DNA of 64,000 nucleotides from NCBI RefSeq assembly GCF_024198175.1, contig NZ_JAJVKV010000006.1, forward strand, positions 62,001-126,000, read 5' to 3'. The DNA comes from Pyxidicoccus xibeiensis (GTDB lineage Bacteria > Myxococcota > Myxococcia > Myxococcales > Myxococcaceae). The number at the start of each line of letters is the position of its first letter. Positions within the stretch are counted from its first letter, which is position 1. Shown one piece after another: positions 1 to 7,078 of the stretch. A program made the translations under genes and the position numbers. Below the pieces are notes generated by a model. That model searched no databases. It was not told the origin of the DNA and saw nothing but the letters and a program-made list of their open reading frames with translations.

Positions 1-87
1 GGCGAGGCGGCACTCGCCGCCCGTCAGCTCACCACGCGGCTGCACGACTACTTTTCCAGGGAGACACAACGCCATGCAGGCGCTTGA
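1..87 (+). CDS. C-terminal end of an upstream gene (partial)
   Basis: Frame 1 is open from the left edge and stops with TGA at 85-87, overlapping the next start (74) by 14 bp, as neighbouring genes also overlap. The last visible residues are LHDYFSRETQRHAGA. Only 28 codons are present, so the product cannot be identified. In aryl polyene clusters the gene before the paired acyl carrier proteins is usually a lysophospholipid-type acyltransferase (ApeD); that is a guess from gene order only. Confidence 0.5.
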   Translation, partial: GEAALAARQLTTRLHDYFSRETQRHAGA

Positions 88-334
88 GCAGGACATCAAG
101 AAGCTGGTCATCGAGACGCTGAACCTCGAGGACATCACTCCGGACGACATCGATCCGGCCGCGCCGCTGTTCGTCGAGGGACTCGGGCTCGATTCCATCG
201 ACGCCCTGGAGCTCGGCCTGGCGCTGCAGAAGACCTACGGGGTCATCCTTGCGAGCGATTCGAAGGAGAACCGCCGCCACTTCGCCAGCGTGCGCGCCCT
301 CGCGGACTTCGTGAGCGCTCATCGCAAGGCCTGA
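74..334 (+). CDS. apeE: Acyl carrier protein, aryl polyene pathway (first of two)
   Basis: 86-aa acyl carrier protein. The 4'-phosphopantetheine attachment serine is Ser41 in GLGLDSIDALEL, within the usual helix-2 context, and length is normal for a discrete ACP. It would carry the aryl starter or growing polyene between the ligase, ketosynthases, reductase and dehydratase in the cytoplasm. It overlaps the upstream partial gene and is followed 31 bp later by a second ACP; paired ACPs ahead of a COG4648 protein and an AMP ligase are a hallmark of aryl polyene clusters (ApeE and ApeF). The letters E and F are assigned by order, not by testing which ACP does what. Confidence 0.85.
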   Translation: MQALEQDIKKLVIETLNLEDITPDDIDPAAPLFVEGLGLDSIDALELGLALQKTYGVILASDSKENRRHFASVRALADFVSAHRKA

Positions 335-365
335 ACTCAAAACCCGAATGGAGGGGGAAACCATC

Positions 366-623
366 ATGACCAAGACTCAGCTCTTCGAGAATCTCAGCAC
401 GCTGTTGCAGGACACCTTCGGCATCGAGCCGGAGCGCATCACGCCGGAGGCCCGCCTGCGTGACGACCTGGACATCGACAGCATCGACGCGGTGGACCTG
501 CTGGTGAGGCTGAAGCCCGTGACGGGCAAGCGCCTGCCGCCGGAGGTCTTCAAGTCGGTCCGCACCATCCAGGACGTGGTCGACGCGCTGCACGGGCTCA
601 TCGACGAATCCGTGGCGGCGTGA
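366..623 (+). CDS. apeF: Acyl carrier protein, aryl polyene pathway (second of two)
   Basis: 85-aa acyl carrier protein with phosphopantetheine site Ser39 in LDIDSIDAVDL. An in-frame ATG also exists at 348, but the ATG at 366 is preferred because a purine-rich GGAGGGGGAAA ribosome binding site lies just before it and the protein then begins with a normal ACP first helix. Its last bases overlap the GTG start of the COG4648 gene (GTGA). Together with the preceding ACP it forms the ACP pair of the aryl polyene pathway. Confidence 0.85.
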   Translation: MTKTQLFENLSTLLQDTFGIEPERITPEARLRDDLDIDSIDAVDLLVRLKPVTGKRLPPEVFKSVRTIQDVVDALHGLIDESVAA

Positions 624-1171
624 AGCACCTCCGTCCAGCACTGGTGGGACTGCTGACGCTGGCATACCCGGTGCTGGTCTACTTCGGACTGGGCCGGTTC
701 GAGCCCCGCTGGATGGCACTGCCCCTGGTGGGCATTGCCGTGCTCCGGGCCCTGGCCACGCGCGAGAAGGTCTGGCTGGCCGCGGCCGGCGGGGCCTTCG
801 TGCTCGCGGCGGCCACCCTCTTCGGCAACCACGCCCTGCCGCTGAAGCTCTACCCTGTCCTGGTGAACACCCTGCTGCTCACGGTCTTCGCCACCAGCCT
901 CGCCTTCCCCCCCAGCGTCATCGAGCGCCTGGCACGGCTGCGCGAGCCGGCGCTTCCTCCGTCCGGCGTGGCCTACACGCGGAAGGTGACGCAGGTGTGG
1001 TGCGGGTTCTTCGTGCTCAATGGCGGCATCGCGCTGGGCACGGCGCTCTGGGGCAGTGACGCCACGTGGGCGCTGTACAACGGCCTCATCGCCTACGGGC
1101 TGATGGGCCTGCTCTTCGCCGGCGAGTGGGTGGTGCGGCAGCGCGTGAGGGCGAGCCACAGTCATGGCTGA
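620..1171 (+). CDS. COG4648-type membrane protein of the aryl polyene cluster
   Basis: 183-aa integral membrane protein with five or so hydrophobic helices (from about residue 5 to 175) and no catalytic motif I recognise. The start is GTG at 620, overlapping the second ACP by 4 bp; the stop overlaps the next gene by 8 bp. Position between the ACPs and the AMP ligase matches the COG4648 family protein (ApeG position) found in aryl polyene clusters, whose biochemical role is not established. A role in anchoring biosynthesis at the inner membrane is only an inference. Confidence 0.7.
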   Translation: MKHLRPALVGLLTLAYPVLVYFGLGRFEPRWMALPLVGIAVLRALATREKVWLAAAGGAFVLAAATLFGNHALPLKLYPVLVNTLLLTVFATSLAFPPSVIERLARLREPALPPSGVAYTRKVTQVWCGFFVLNGGIALGTALWGSDATWALYNGLIAYGLMGLLFAGEWVVRQRVRASHSHG

Positions 1172-2858
1172 GCACCTCGGCATCGAAGCGCTCCTCACCC
1201 GGGGGCGGCCTCCCGCGCATCCGGTAGCGCTGCGCGACGGCCAGGTCCTCCGGTTCGCCGACTTCGCCGCGCGGGCCGCCCGCTGGCGTGCGGCCTTCGA
1301 GCGCCAGCCGGGCCGGCGCCTGGCCCTGTACTTCGAGGACACCTTCGAGTTCGCCGCCGCGCTGCTCGGCGCGTGGCATGCGGGGAAGTGCGTCTATCTC
1401 CCCTCCGAGGCCCAGCCCGCGACGCTGGAGCGGCTGCGCGACGAGGTGGACGGCTTCGCCGGCCAGCTCCCCGCGGCGTACGCCCCGCTGGCCCCGGTGG
1501 AGGGTGCCGAGGGGGGCTGGCGGCCCCTGTCCCTGGAGGCCCGGGCCCTGGTCGTCTACACCTCCGGCTCCAGCGGCGAGCCCACCGCCATTGCGAAGCA
1601 GCTGGCGCAGCTGACGCGCGAGGTCTCCACGCTGGCCGGCCTCTTCGACGCGCGGCTCGGCGAGGCGCGCGTCCTCGCCACCGTCTCGCACCAGCACATC
1701 TACGGGCTGCTGTTCCGGGTGCTCTGGCCCCTGTCGGCGGGCCGGCCCTTCCCGGCGCGGAGCCTGACGTACCCCGAGGACATCGTGACCGCGCTGGAGG
1801 AAGGCCCCGCCGCGCTCATCGCGAGCCCGGCCCACCTCAAGCGCCTGCCGGAGTCCCTCGACTGGGCGGGCGTCCGGGGGAACCTGCGCGCGGTCTTCTC
1901 CTCGGGCGGCCCGCTGCCCGCCGAGGCGCTGCGGGACTGCCGGGACCTGCTGGGCCAGGCGCCGGTGGAGGTCTACGGCAGCTCGGAGACGGGGGGCGTC
2001 GCCTGGCGCCAGCGCGCGCGGGACGACGGCTCGGCCTGGACGGTGATGCCCGGTGTCGAGGTGCGCACCGAGGACGAGGCGCTGGCCGTGCGCTCGCCCC
2101 ACCTGCCCGAGGGCACCTGGCTGCGGACCGAGGACCGCGTCCGCCTCCTGCCGGAGGGCTTCGAGCTGCTGGGGCGCAAGGACCGCCTGCTGAAGCTCGA
2201 GGAGAAGCGCGTCTCGCTGAGCGCCATGGAGCGGACCCTGCTGGAGGGCGGGCTGCTGCGGGAGGCCCGGGTGCTGCCGCTCCCGGAGGGACACCGGCTG
2301 ACGCTCGCGGTGGCGGCGGTGCCAGGGGATGACGGCTGGAAGCTGCACGGCGAGGGGGGCAAGCGCGCCCTGAACCAGGCCCTGCGCGAGCAGCTGTCCA
2401 GACAGTTCGAGGCCAGTGTGCTTCCGCGCCGGTTCCGGTATCTGGAGGCGATGCCAGTCAACAGCCAGGGCAAGGTCACCGAGGCGGCGCTGACCGCCCT
2501 CTTCGATTCGCGCCGCCCCCCGTCGCGGGTGCTGGAGCGCACCGCGGAGCGTGTCGTCCTGGGCCTGGAGGCGCAGGCGGGCTCGCCCTACTTCAAGGGC
2601 CACTTCCCCGGCATGCCCATCCTGCCGGGCGTGGCGCAGCTGGAGTGGGCCATCCAGCTGGGGCGCGAGCACTTCCCCCTGCCCCCCGACTTCCTGCGGA
2701 TGGAGGCGGTGAAGTTCCAGCGGGTCATCGTGCCCGACACGCGCCTCACGCTGGAGCTCACCTGGGCGGAGGCGAAGGGCAGCCTCCACTTCAAGCTCAC
2801 CTCGGATGCCGGCGTCCACGCCAGCGGCCGCATCCTGTTCGGAGGAGTCCCGGGATGA
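1164..2858 (+). CDS. apeH: AMP ligase fused to a hotdog 3-hydroxyacyl-ACP dehydratase (ApeH-ApeI fusion)
   Basis: 564-aa two-domain protein. Residues 1 to about 450 are an adenylate-forming ligase: the P-loop-like core VVYTSGSSGEPTAIAK (130-145), VYGSSETGG, RTEDRV, GRKDRLLKLEEKRVSL and a C-terminal VNSQGK lysine motif. It should activate the aryl acid and load it on an ACP. Residues about 460-564 form a FabZ/ApeI-like hotdog domain with the active-site histidine His480 in HFPGMPILPGV. In characterised enterobacterial aryl polyene clusters these are two separate genes (apeH, apeI); here they are one reading frame with no stop or internal start required. ApeI works with ApeP, encoded at 12,331. 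The stop overlaps the next start as ATGA. Confidence 0.85.
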   Translation: MAEHLGIEALLTRGRPPAHPVALRDGQVLRFADFAARAARWRAAFERQPGRRLALYFEDTFEFAAALLGAWHAGKCVYLPSEAQPATLERLRDEVDGFAGQLPAAYAPLAPVEGAEGGWRPLSLEARALVVYTSGSSGEPTAIAKQLAQLTREVSTLAGLFDARLGEARVLATVSHQHIYGLLFRVLWPLSAGRPFPARSLTYPEDIVTALEEGPAALIASPAHLKRLPESLDWAGVRGNLRAVFSSGGPLPAEALRDCRDLLGQAPVEVYGSSETGGVAWRQRARDDGSAWTVMPGVEVRTEDEALAVRSPHLPEGTWLRTEDRVRLLPEGFELLGRKDRLLKLEEKRVSLSAMERTLLEGGLLREARVLPLPEGHRLTLAVAAVPGDDGWKLHGEGGKRALNQALREQLSRQFEASVLPRRFRYLEAMPVNSQGKVTEAALTALFDSRRPPSRVLERTAERVVLGLEAQAGSPYFKGHFPGMPILPGVAQLEWAIQLGREHFPLPPDFLRMEAVKFQRVIVPDTRLTLELTWAEAKGSLHFKLTSDAGVHASGRILFGGVPG

Positions 2859-3592
2859 AGGTCTGCGCGGTGATTCCCGTCTACAACCATGGCGAGGCCG
2901 TGGGCGCGGTGGTGGACGCGGTGCGCGCCCACGGGCTGCCCTGCGTGCTGGTGGACGATGGCAGCGAGCCGGGCTGCGCCGCGGTGCTGGACTCGCTGGC
3001 CGCGAAGGACGCCTCCGGCATCGAGCTGGTCCGCTTGCCCCAGAACGAGGGCAAGGGCGGTGCGATGATGGCCGGCCTGCGCGCGGCGAAGGCCCGGGGC
3101 TACAGCCACGCGCTGCAGATTGACGCCGACGGCCAGCACGACACCGGCGACATCCCCCGGTTCCTGGAGCTGGCGGCCCGCGCTCCCGAGAAGCTCGTCT
3201 GCGGCACCCCCGTCTATGACGAGTCGGTGCCCAAGGGCCGGCTCTACGGCCGCTACGCCACGCACATCTGGGTGTGGATCAACACGCTGTCGTTCGCCAT
3301 CCGCGACTCGATGTGCGGCTTCCGCATCTATCCGCTCGCCCCCACCGTCGCGCTCATCGACTCGGTGCGCATCGGCAAGCGGATGGACTTCGACGTGGAG
3401 GTCCTCGTGCGCCTGTTCTGGCGGGGGATGGGCATCCTCAACCAGCCCACCCGGGTGCGCTACCCCACGGACGGCATCTCCCACTTCGACGTGCTCTGGG
3501 ACAACGTGCGCATCTCCGGCATGCATGCCCGGCTCTTCTTCGGGATGCTGGTGCGGCTGCCCCTGCTGCTGTGGCGCAAGGTGGCGGCATGA
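2855..3592 (+). CDS. Family 2 glycosyltransferase of the aryl polyene cluster
   Basis: 245-aa GT-A fold glycosyltransferase. It opens with KVCAVIPVYNHGE, has the nucleotide-binding VLVDDGS and the metal-binding DADGQHD (DxD) motif, so it should transfer a sugar from a nucleotide- or polyprenyl-activated donor. ATG at 2855 overlaps the ligase stop; the stop overlaps the next start as ATGA. No clear transmembrane segments are seen apart from a hydrophobic C-terminal patch. In several aryl polyene clusters this domain is fused to the acyltransferase encoded by the next gene; here they are separate. It probably helps link the polyene to its lipid anchor; donor and acceptor are unknown. Confidence 0.85.
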   Translation: MKVCAVIPVYNHGEAVGAVVDAVRAHGLPCVLVDDGSEPGCAAVLDSLAAKDASGIELVRLPQNEGKGGAMMAGLRAAKARGYSHALQIDADGQHDTGDIPRFLELAARAPEKLVCGTPVYDESVPKGRLYGRYATHIWVWINTLSFAIRDSMCGFRIYPLAPTVALIDSVRIGKRMDFDVEVLVRLFWRGMGILNQPTRVRYPTDGISHFDVLWDNVRISGMHARLFFGMLVRLPLLLWRKVAA

Positions 3593-4533
3593 AGGCGCGG
3601 CACTGGGCGGAGATGGGCGAGAGCACCTTCGTGCTCGGCATCTGGATGCTCTACTGGATTCACCGGCTGCTGGGCCGGTGGCCGTTCCGCCTCTGCCTGT
3701 ACCCCGTGGTCGTGGTGCACTGGCTGGCCCGCCCGCTGGTCCGCGAGGCCTCGCTGCAGTACCTGGCGCGGGTGGAGCAGACCACCGGGGCCCTCGGCCG
3801 GCCTCCGGGGTGGAGGGACAGCCTGCGCCACGTCGCGACCTTCGCGGAGACGATGCTCGACAAGGTCCTGGCCGTCAGCGGGCGCTACCGCTTCGAGCAG
3901 GTCCGCACCGAGGGGCGCGAGCAGTTCTACGAGGCGGCGAAGGCCGGCAGGGGCGGCATCATCATCACCGCGCACCTGGGCTGCCTCGAGCTGTGCCGCG
4001 CCATGGCCGAGCGGCGCGGCGAGGTGAAGCTCACCATCCTCGTGCACACCCGGCACGCCGAGCAGTTCAACCGCCTGCTCAAGCGGTTCAACCCGGACAG
4101 CGACTTCCGCCTCCTGGAGGTCACCGACCTGGGACCGGCCACGGCGGTGGCACTCCAAGAACGCATCACCGCGGGCGAGTTCGTGGTGATTGCCGGGGAC
4201 CGCGTCCCGGTGCACGCCAGCCAGACGGTGAGAGTGGACTTCCTGGGCCACGCCGCCCCCTTCCCGGTAGGCCCGTACGTGCTGGCGGCGTTGTTCAAGT
4301 GCCCGCTGTTCCTGCTGGGGTGCATCCACGAGGGCCCCGGCTACACCATCCACTTCGAGTGCCTGGCCGAGCGCGTCGAGCTTCCCCGAGGGAAGCGCGA
4401 GGCGGCATTGACCGGGTACGCCCGTCACTATGCCGAGCGGCTGACCGCGCTGCTGAAGCGCTCGCCGCTCGACTGGTTCAACTTCTTTCCCTTCTGGGAC
4501 CAAGCCCATGTCTCCGCCAGGCCTCACCAGTGA
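3589..4533 (+). CDS. LpxL/HtrB-like acyltransferase of the aryl polyene cluster
   Basis: 314-aa lysophospholipid/lipid A-type acyltransferase. A hydrophobic N-terminal segment (about residues 8-45) is followed by an H-x5-E-type active site region, GIIITAHLGCLELCRA, and a later GDRVPVHASQTV block typical of this family. It should acylate a membrane-lipid-like acceptor carrying the aryl polyene at the inner membrane. ATG 3589 overlaps the glycosyltransferase stop and the gene runs 26 bp into the ammonia-lyase gene. It corresponds to the acyltransferase half of the GT-AT fusion known from other aryl polyene clusters. Confidence 0.8.
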   Translation: MKARHWAEMGESTFVLGIWMLYWIHRLLGRWPFRLCLYPVVVVHWLARPLVREASLQYLARVEQTTGALGRPPGWRDSLRHVATFAETMLDKVLAVSGRYRFEQVRTEGREQFYEAAKAGRGGIIITAHLGCLELCRAMAERRGEVKLTILVHTRHAEQFNRLLKRFNPDSDFRLLEVTDLGPATAVALQERITAGEFVVIAGDRVPVHASQTVRVDFLGHAAPFPVGPYVLAALFKCPLFLLGCIHEGPGYTIHFECLAERVELPRGKREAALTGYARHYAERLTALLKRSPLDWFNFFPFWDQAHVSARPHQ

Positions 4534-6064
4534 GCGAGCGGTCCGCTTCGACGGAAGCCGACTCACCATCGAGGACGTCGCCTCCCTCTCCCGCCGCGAG
4601 CGCGGCGCCGAGCTGGGCACGTCCACCGACTTCCGCAAGCGCATCACCCGGGGCGCGGAGTTCCTGGACCGGCTGCTCGCCGAGGACGGCGTCATCTACG
4701 GCGTGACGACGGGGTACGGCGACTCGTGCACCGTCTCCATCCCGCCGGAGCTCATCGCCGAGCTGCCGCACCACCTCTACACGTACCATGGCTGCGGCGC
4801 GGGCCGGTTCCTCTCCCCGGAGGAGACGCGCGCGGTGCTGGCGACGCGGCTGGCCTCGCTGTCCCTGGGCTTCTCGGGCGTGGGGCTGGGGCTGCTCACG
4901 CAGCTGGAGCTGCTGCTGCGGCACGACATCCTGCCGCTCATCCCGGCCGAGGGCTCGGTAGGCGCCAGCGGTGACCTCACCCCGCTGTCCTACGTGGCGG
5001 CGGTGCTCTGCGGGGAGCGCGAGGTCTGGTACCGCGGCGAGCGGCGGGCCGCGGGAGAGGTGCTGGCGCAGCTGGGCATCGCGCCGCTGCGCCTGCGCCC
5101 CAAGGAGGGGCTGGCCATCATGAATGGCACGGCCGTGATGACGGCCCTGGCCTGCCTCGCGTGGGAGCGCGCCGAGTACCTGTGCCGGCTGGCCACGCGG
5201 CTCACCGCCTTCAACGTGGTGGCCAGCGCCGGCAATGCGCACCACTTCGACGAGTCGCTGTTCGCGGTGAAGCCGCACGTGGGCCAGCAGCGCGTGGCCG
5301 CGCGCCTGCGCGTGGACCTGGCCACGGGCCACCCCAGCCGCAACGAGCAGCGGCTGCAGGACCGCTACTCGCTGCGCTGCGCGCCGCACGTGATTGGCGT
5401 GCTGGAGGACGCGCTGCCCTTCTTCCGTACGCTCATCGAGAACGAGCTGAACAGCGCCAACGACAACCCGCTCATCGACCCCGACGCCGAGCGAGTGCTC
5501 CACGGCGGCCACTTCTATGGGGGGCACATCGCCTTCGCGATGGACAGCCTGAAGAACGCGGTGGCCAACGTGGCGGACCTGCTCGACCGCCAGCTGGCGC
5601 TGCTCGTCGACACGCGCTTCAACCACGGACTGCCGGCCAACCTCTCCGGCGCGACGGGCCCGCGGGCCGCCATCAACCACGGGCTCAAGGCGCTGCAGAT
5701 CAGTGTCTCCGCGTGGACGGCCGAGGCGCTGAAGCAGACCATGCCGGCGTCCGTCTTCTCGCGCTCCACCGAGTGCCACAACCAGGACAAGGTGAGCATG
5801 GGCACCATCGCGGCGCGCGACTGCCTGCGGGTGCTGGAGCTGTCCGAGCAGGTGGTGGCGGCCATGCTCATCGCCGCGCGTCAGGGCATCTCCCTGCGCC
5901 GCCGCGTCGACGAGGGCTTGAAGCTGGCCCCCTCGCTCGAGGCGATGCAGGCCGACCTGGAGAAGCGCATCCCGCTCGTGGTGGAGGACCGCGCGCTGGA
6001 CCGCGAGCTGCAGGGCCTGCTGGGGACCCTCCGCGCTCGGGAGTGGAGGGTGCATGAAGCCTGA
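4508..6064 (+). CDS. Aromatic amino acid ammonia-lyase (HAL/TAL/PAL family) of the aryl polyene cluster
   Basis: 518-aa MIO-dependent ammonia-lyase. The self-processing Ala-Ser-Gly triad that forms the MIO cofactor is at 153-155 (GSVGASGDLTPL); the catalytic tyrosine loop is YGVTTGYGD (64-72); the conserved NSANDNPLI block is also present. It deaminates an aromatic amino acid to an aryl-acrylate, the probable starter for the polyene. The substrate-selectivity pair aligns as Tyr93-His94: the histidine sits where histidine ammonia-lyase has His83, while classical tyrosine lyases have His-Leu and phenylalanine lyases Phe-Leu. Flexirubin-type tyrosine lyases are reported to keep a HAL-like residue here too, so substrate (Tyr, Phe or His) is undecided. 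ATG 4508 overlaps the acyltransferase gene by 26 bp. Confidence 0.85.
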   Translation: MSPPGLTSERAVRFDGSRLTIEDVASLSRRERGAELGTSTDFRKRITRGAEFLDRLLAEDGVIYGVTTGYGDSCTVSIPPELIAELPHHLYTYHGCGAGRFLSPEETRAVLATRLASLSLGFSGVGLGLLTQLELLLRHDILPLIPAEGSVGASGDLTPLSYVAAVLCGEREVWYRGERRAAGEVLAQLGIAPLRLRPKEGLAIMNGTAVMTALACLAWERAEYLCRLATRLTAFNVVASAGNAHHFDESLFAVKPHVGQQRVAARLRVDLATGHPSRNEQRLQDRYSLRCAPHVIGVLEDALPFFRTLIENELNSANDNPLIDPDAERVLHGGHFYGGHIAFAMDSLKNAVANVADLLDRQLALLVDTRFNHGLPANLSGATGPRAAINHGLKALQISVSAWTAEALKQTMPASVFSRSTECHNQDKVSMGTIAARDCLRVLELSEQVVAAMLIAARQGISLRRRVDEGLKLAPSLEAMQADLEKRIPLVVEDRALDRELQGLLGTLRAREWRVHEA

Positions 6065-6473
6065 CCTCAGCCATGAAATCGAGCTGACCCCCGCCTTCCA
6101 TGACATCGACCTGATGGAGGTCGTCTGGCATGGCCACTACGTGAAGTACCTGGAGCTGGCCCGCTGCGCGCTGCTGGCGAGGTTCGACTACGACTACCCG
6201 CAGATGCTGGAGTCCGGCTTCGCGTGGCCCGTGGTGGACATGCGGCTGAAGTACGTGCAGCCGGCGCTCTTCGGCCAGAAGCTGAAGGTGCGCGCGGAAA
6301 TCACCGAGTGGGAGAACCGCCTGCGCATCGACTACCTCATCCGCGACGCCGCCACCGGCCGCAAGTTGAATCAGGCGCACACCATCCAGGTCGCCGTGTC
6401 GCGGGCCACCCGGGAACTGCAGTTCGTCTGCCCGCCCGTGCTGTGGCAGCGGCTGGGAGTGAAGCCCGAATGA
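6054..6473 (+). CDS. Hotdog acyl thioesterase (4-hydroxybenzoyl-CoA thioesterase family), ApeK-like
   Basis: 139-aa single hotdog-fold thioesterase. The signature LTPAFHDIDLMEVVWHGHYV (10-29), containing the catalytic aspartate, and the following KYLELAR helix are characteristic of YbgC/4-hydroxybenzoyl-CoA thioesterases. It would release or edit acyl chains on the ACPs. The ATG at 6054 overlaps the lyase by 11 bp and the stop overlaps the LolA start. A thioesterase at this place is common to aryl polyene clusters. Confidence 0.85.
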   Translation: MKPDLSHEIELTPAFHDIDLMEVVWHGHYVKYLELARCALLARFDYDYPQMLESGFAWPVVDMRLKYVQPALFGQKLKVRAEITEWENRLRIDYLIRDAATGRKLNQAHTIQVAVSRATRELQFVCPPVLWQRLGVKPE

Positions 6474-7078
6474 AGCGAGTATTGCTCCTCGTGGGAGTGC
6501 TGCTGGCGACGAGCGCCAGCGCCGGTGACGTGGTGGCGGGAGTCCGCGCCCGGCTGGAGGACGCGCCCCTGCTGCGGGGCGAGTTCGAGCAGAAGAAGAC
6601 GGTGACCGGCTTCAAGAAGCCGCTCGTCTCCCGCGGCGACTTCCTCCTGTCCCGCGAGAAGGGCGTCCTCTGGGACACCCGGGTGCCCTTCGCCTCGACG
6701 CTGACGCTGACGCGCACGTCGCTGAAGGCGGAGCAGGGCACGGGCGGCGCGGCCTACCAGCTGGACACGGGCCGCGAGCCTGCGCTGGCGGCGATGAATG
6801 CGCTGCTCTTCGCGCTGCTCTCCGGTGACGTGGCCACGCTGGCCACGCGCTTCCGCATCGAAGGGGAGCTGGTCGGCACGGAGGGCTGGAAGCTGGCGCT
6901 CACGCCGACGGACGCGAGCCTCGCGCGCGTCTTCCGGAACATCCGGCTCGAAGGAGACCGGTTCGTGCGGCAGGTCCACCTCGAGGAGACGCGTGGGGAC
7001 TCGAGCGTGATTCAGTTCAGCCACCTGGCGAGCACCCCGCCGCTCAGCGACACGGAAGCGAAGCGCCTTGCGAAGTAG
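6470..7078 (+). CDS. LolA-like outer-membrane lipoprotein carrier of the aryl polyene cluster
   Basis: 202-aa periplasmic protein. It begins with a clear signal peptide (MKRVLLLVGVLLATSASA, likely cut after ASA) and contains the LolA-family pattern of an aromatic, polar beta-barrel: LRGEFEQKKTVTGFKKPL, SRGDFLLSREKGVLWDT. It should bind a hydrophobic ligand in the periplasm, here probably the lipid-linked polyene, and pass it across. It lies directly before an MMPL exporter and upstream of a DUF3261-type lipoprotein, a trio that recalls the Lol carrier/acceptor pathway. ATG 6470 overlaps the thioesterase stop (ATGA). Confidence 0.8.
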   Translation: MKRVLLLVGVLLATSASAGDVVAGVRARLEDAPLLRGEFEQKKTVTGFKKPLVSRGDFLLSREKGVLWDTRVPFASTLTLTRTSLKAEQGTGGAAYQLDTGREPALAAMNALLFALLSGDVATLATRFRIEGELVGTEGWKLALTPTDASLARVFRNIRLEGDRFVRQVHLEETRGDSSVIQFSHLASTPPLSDTEAKRLAK

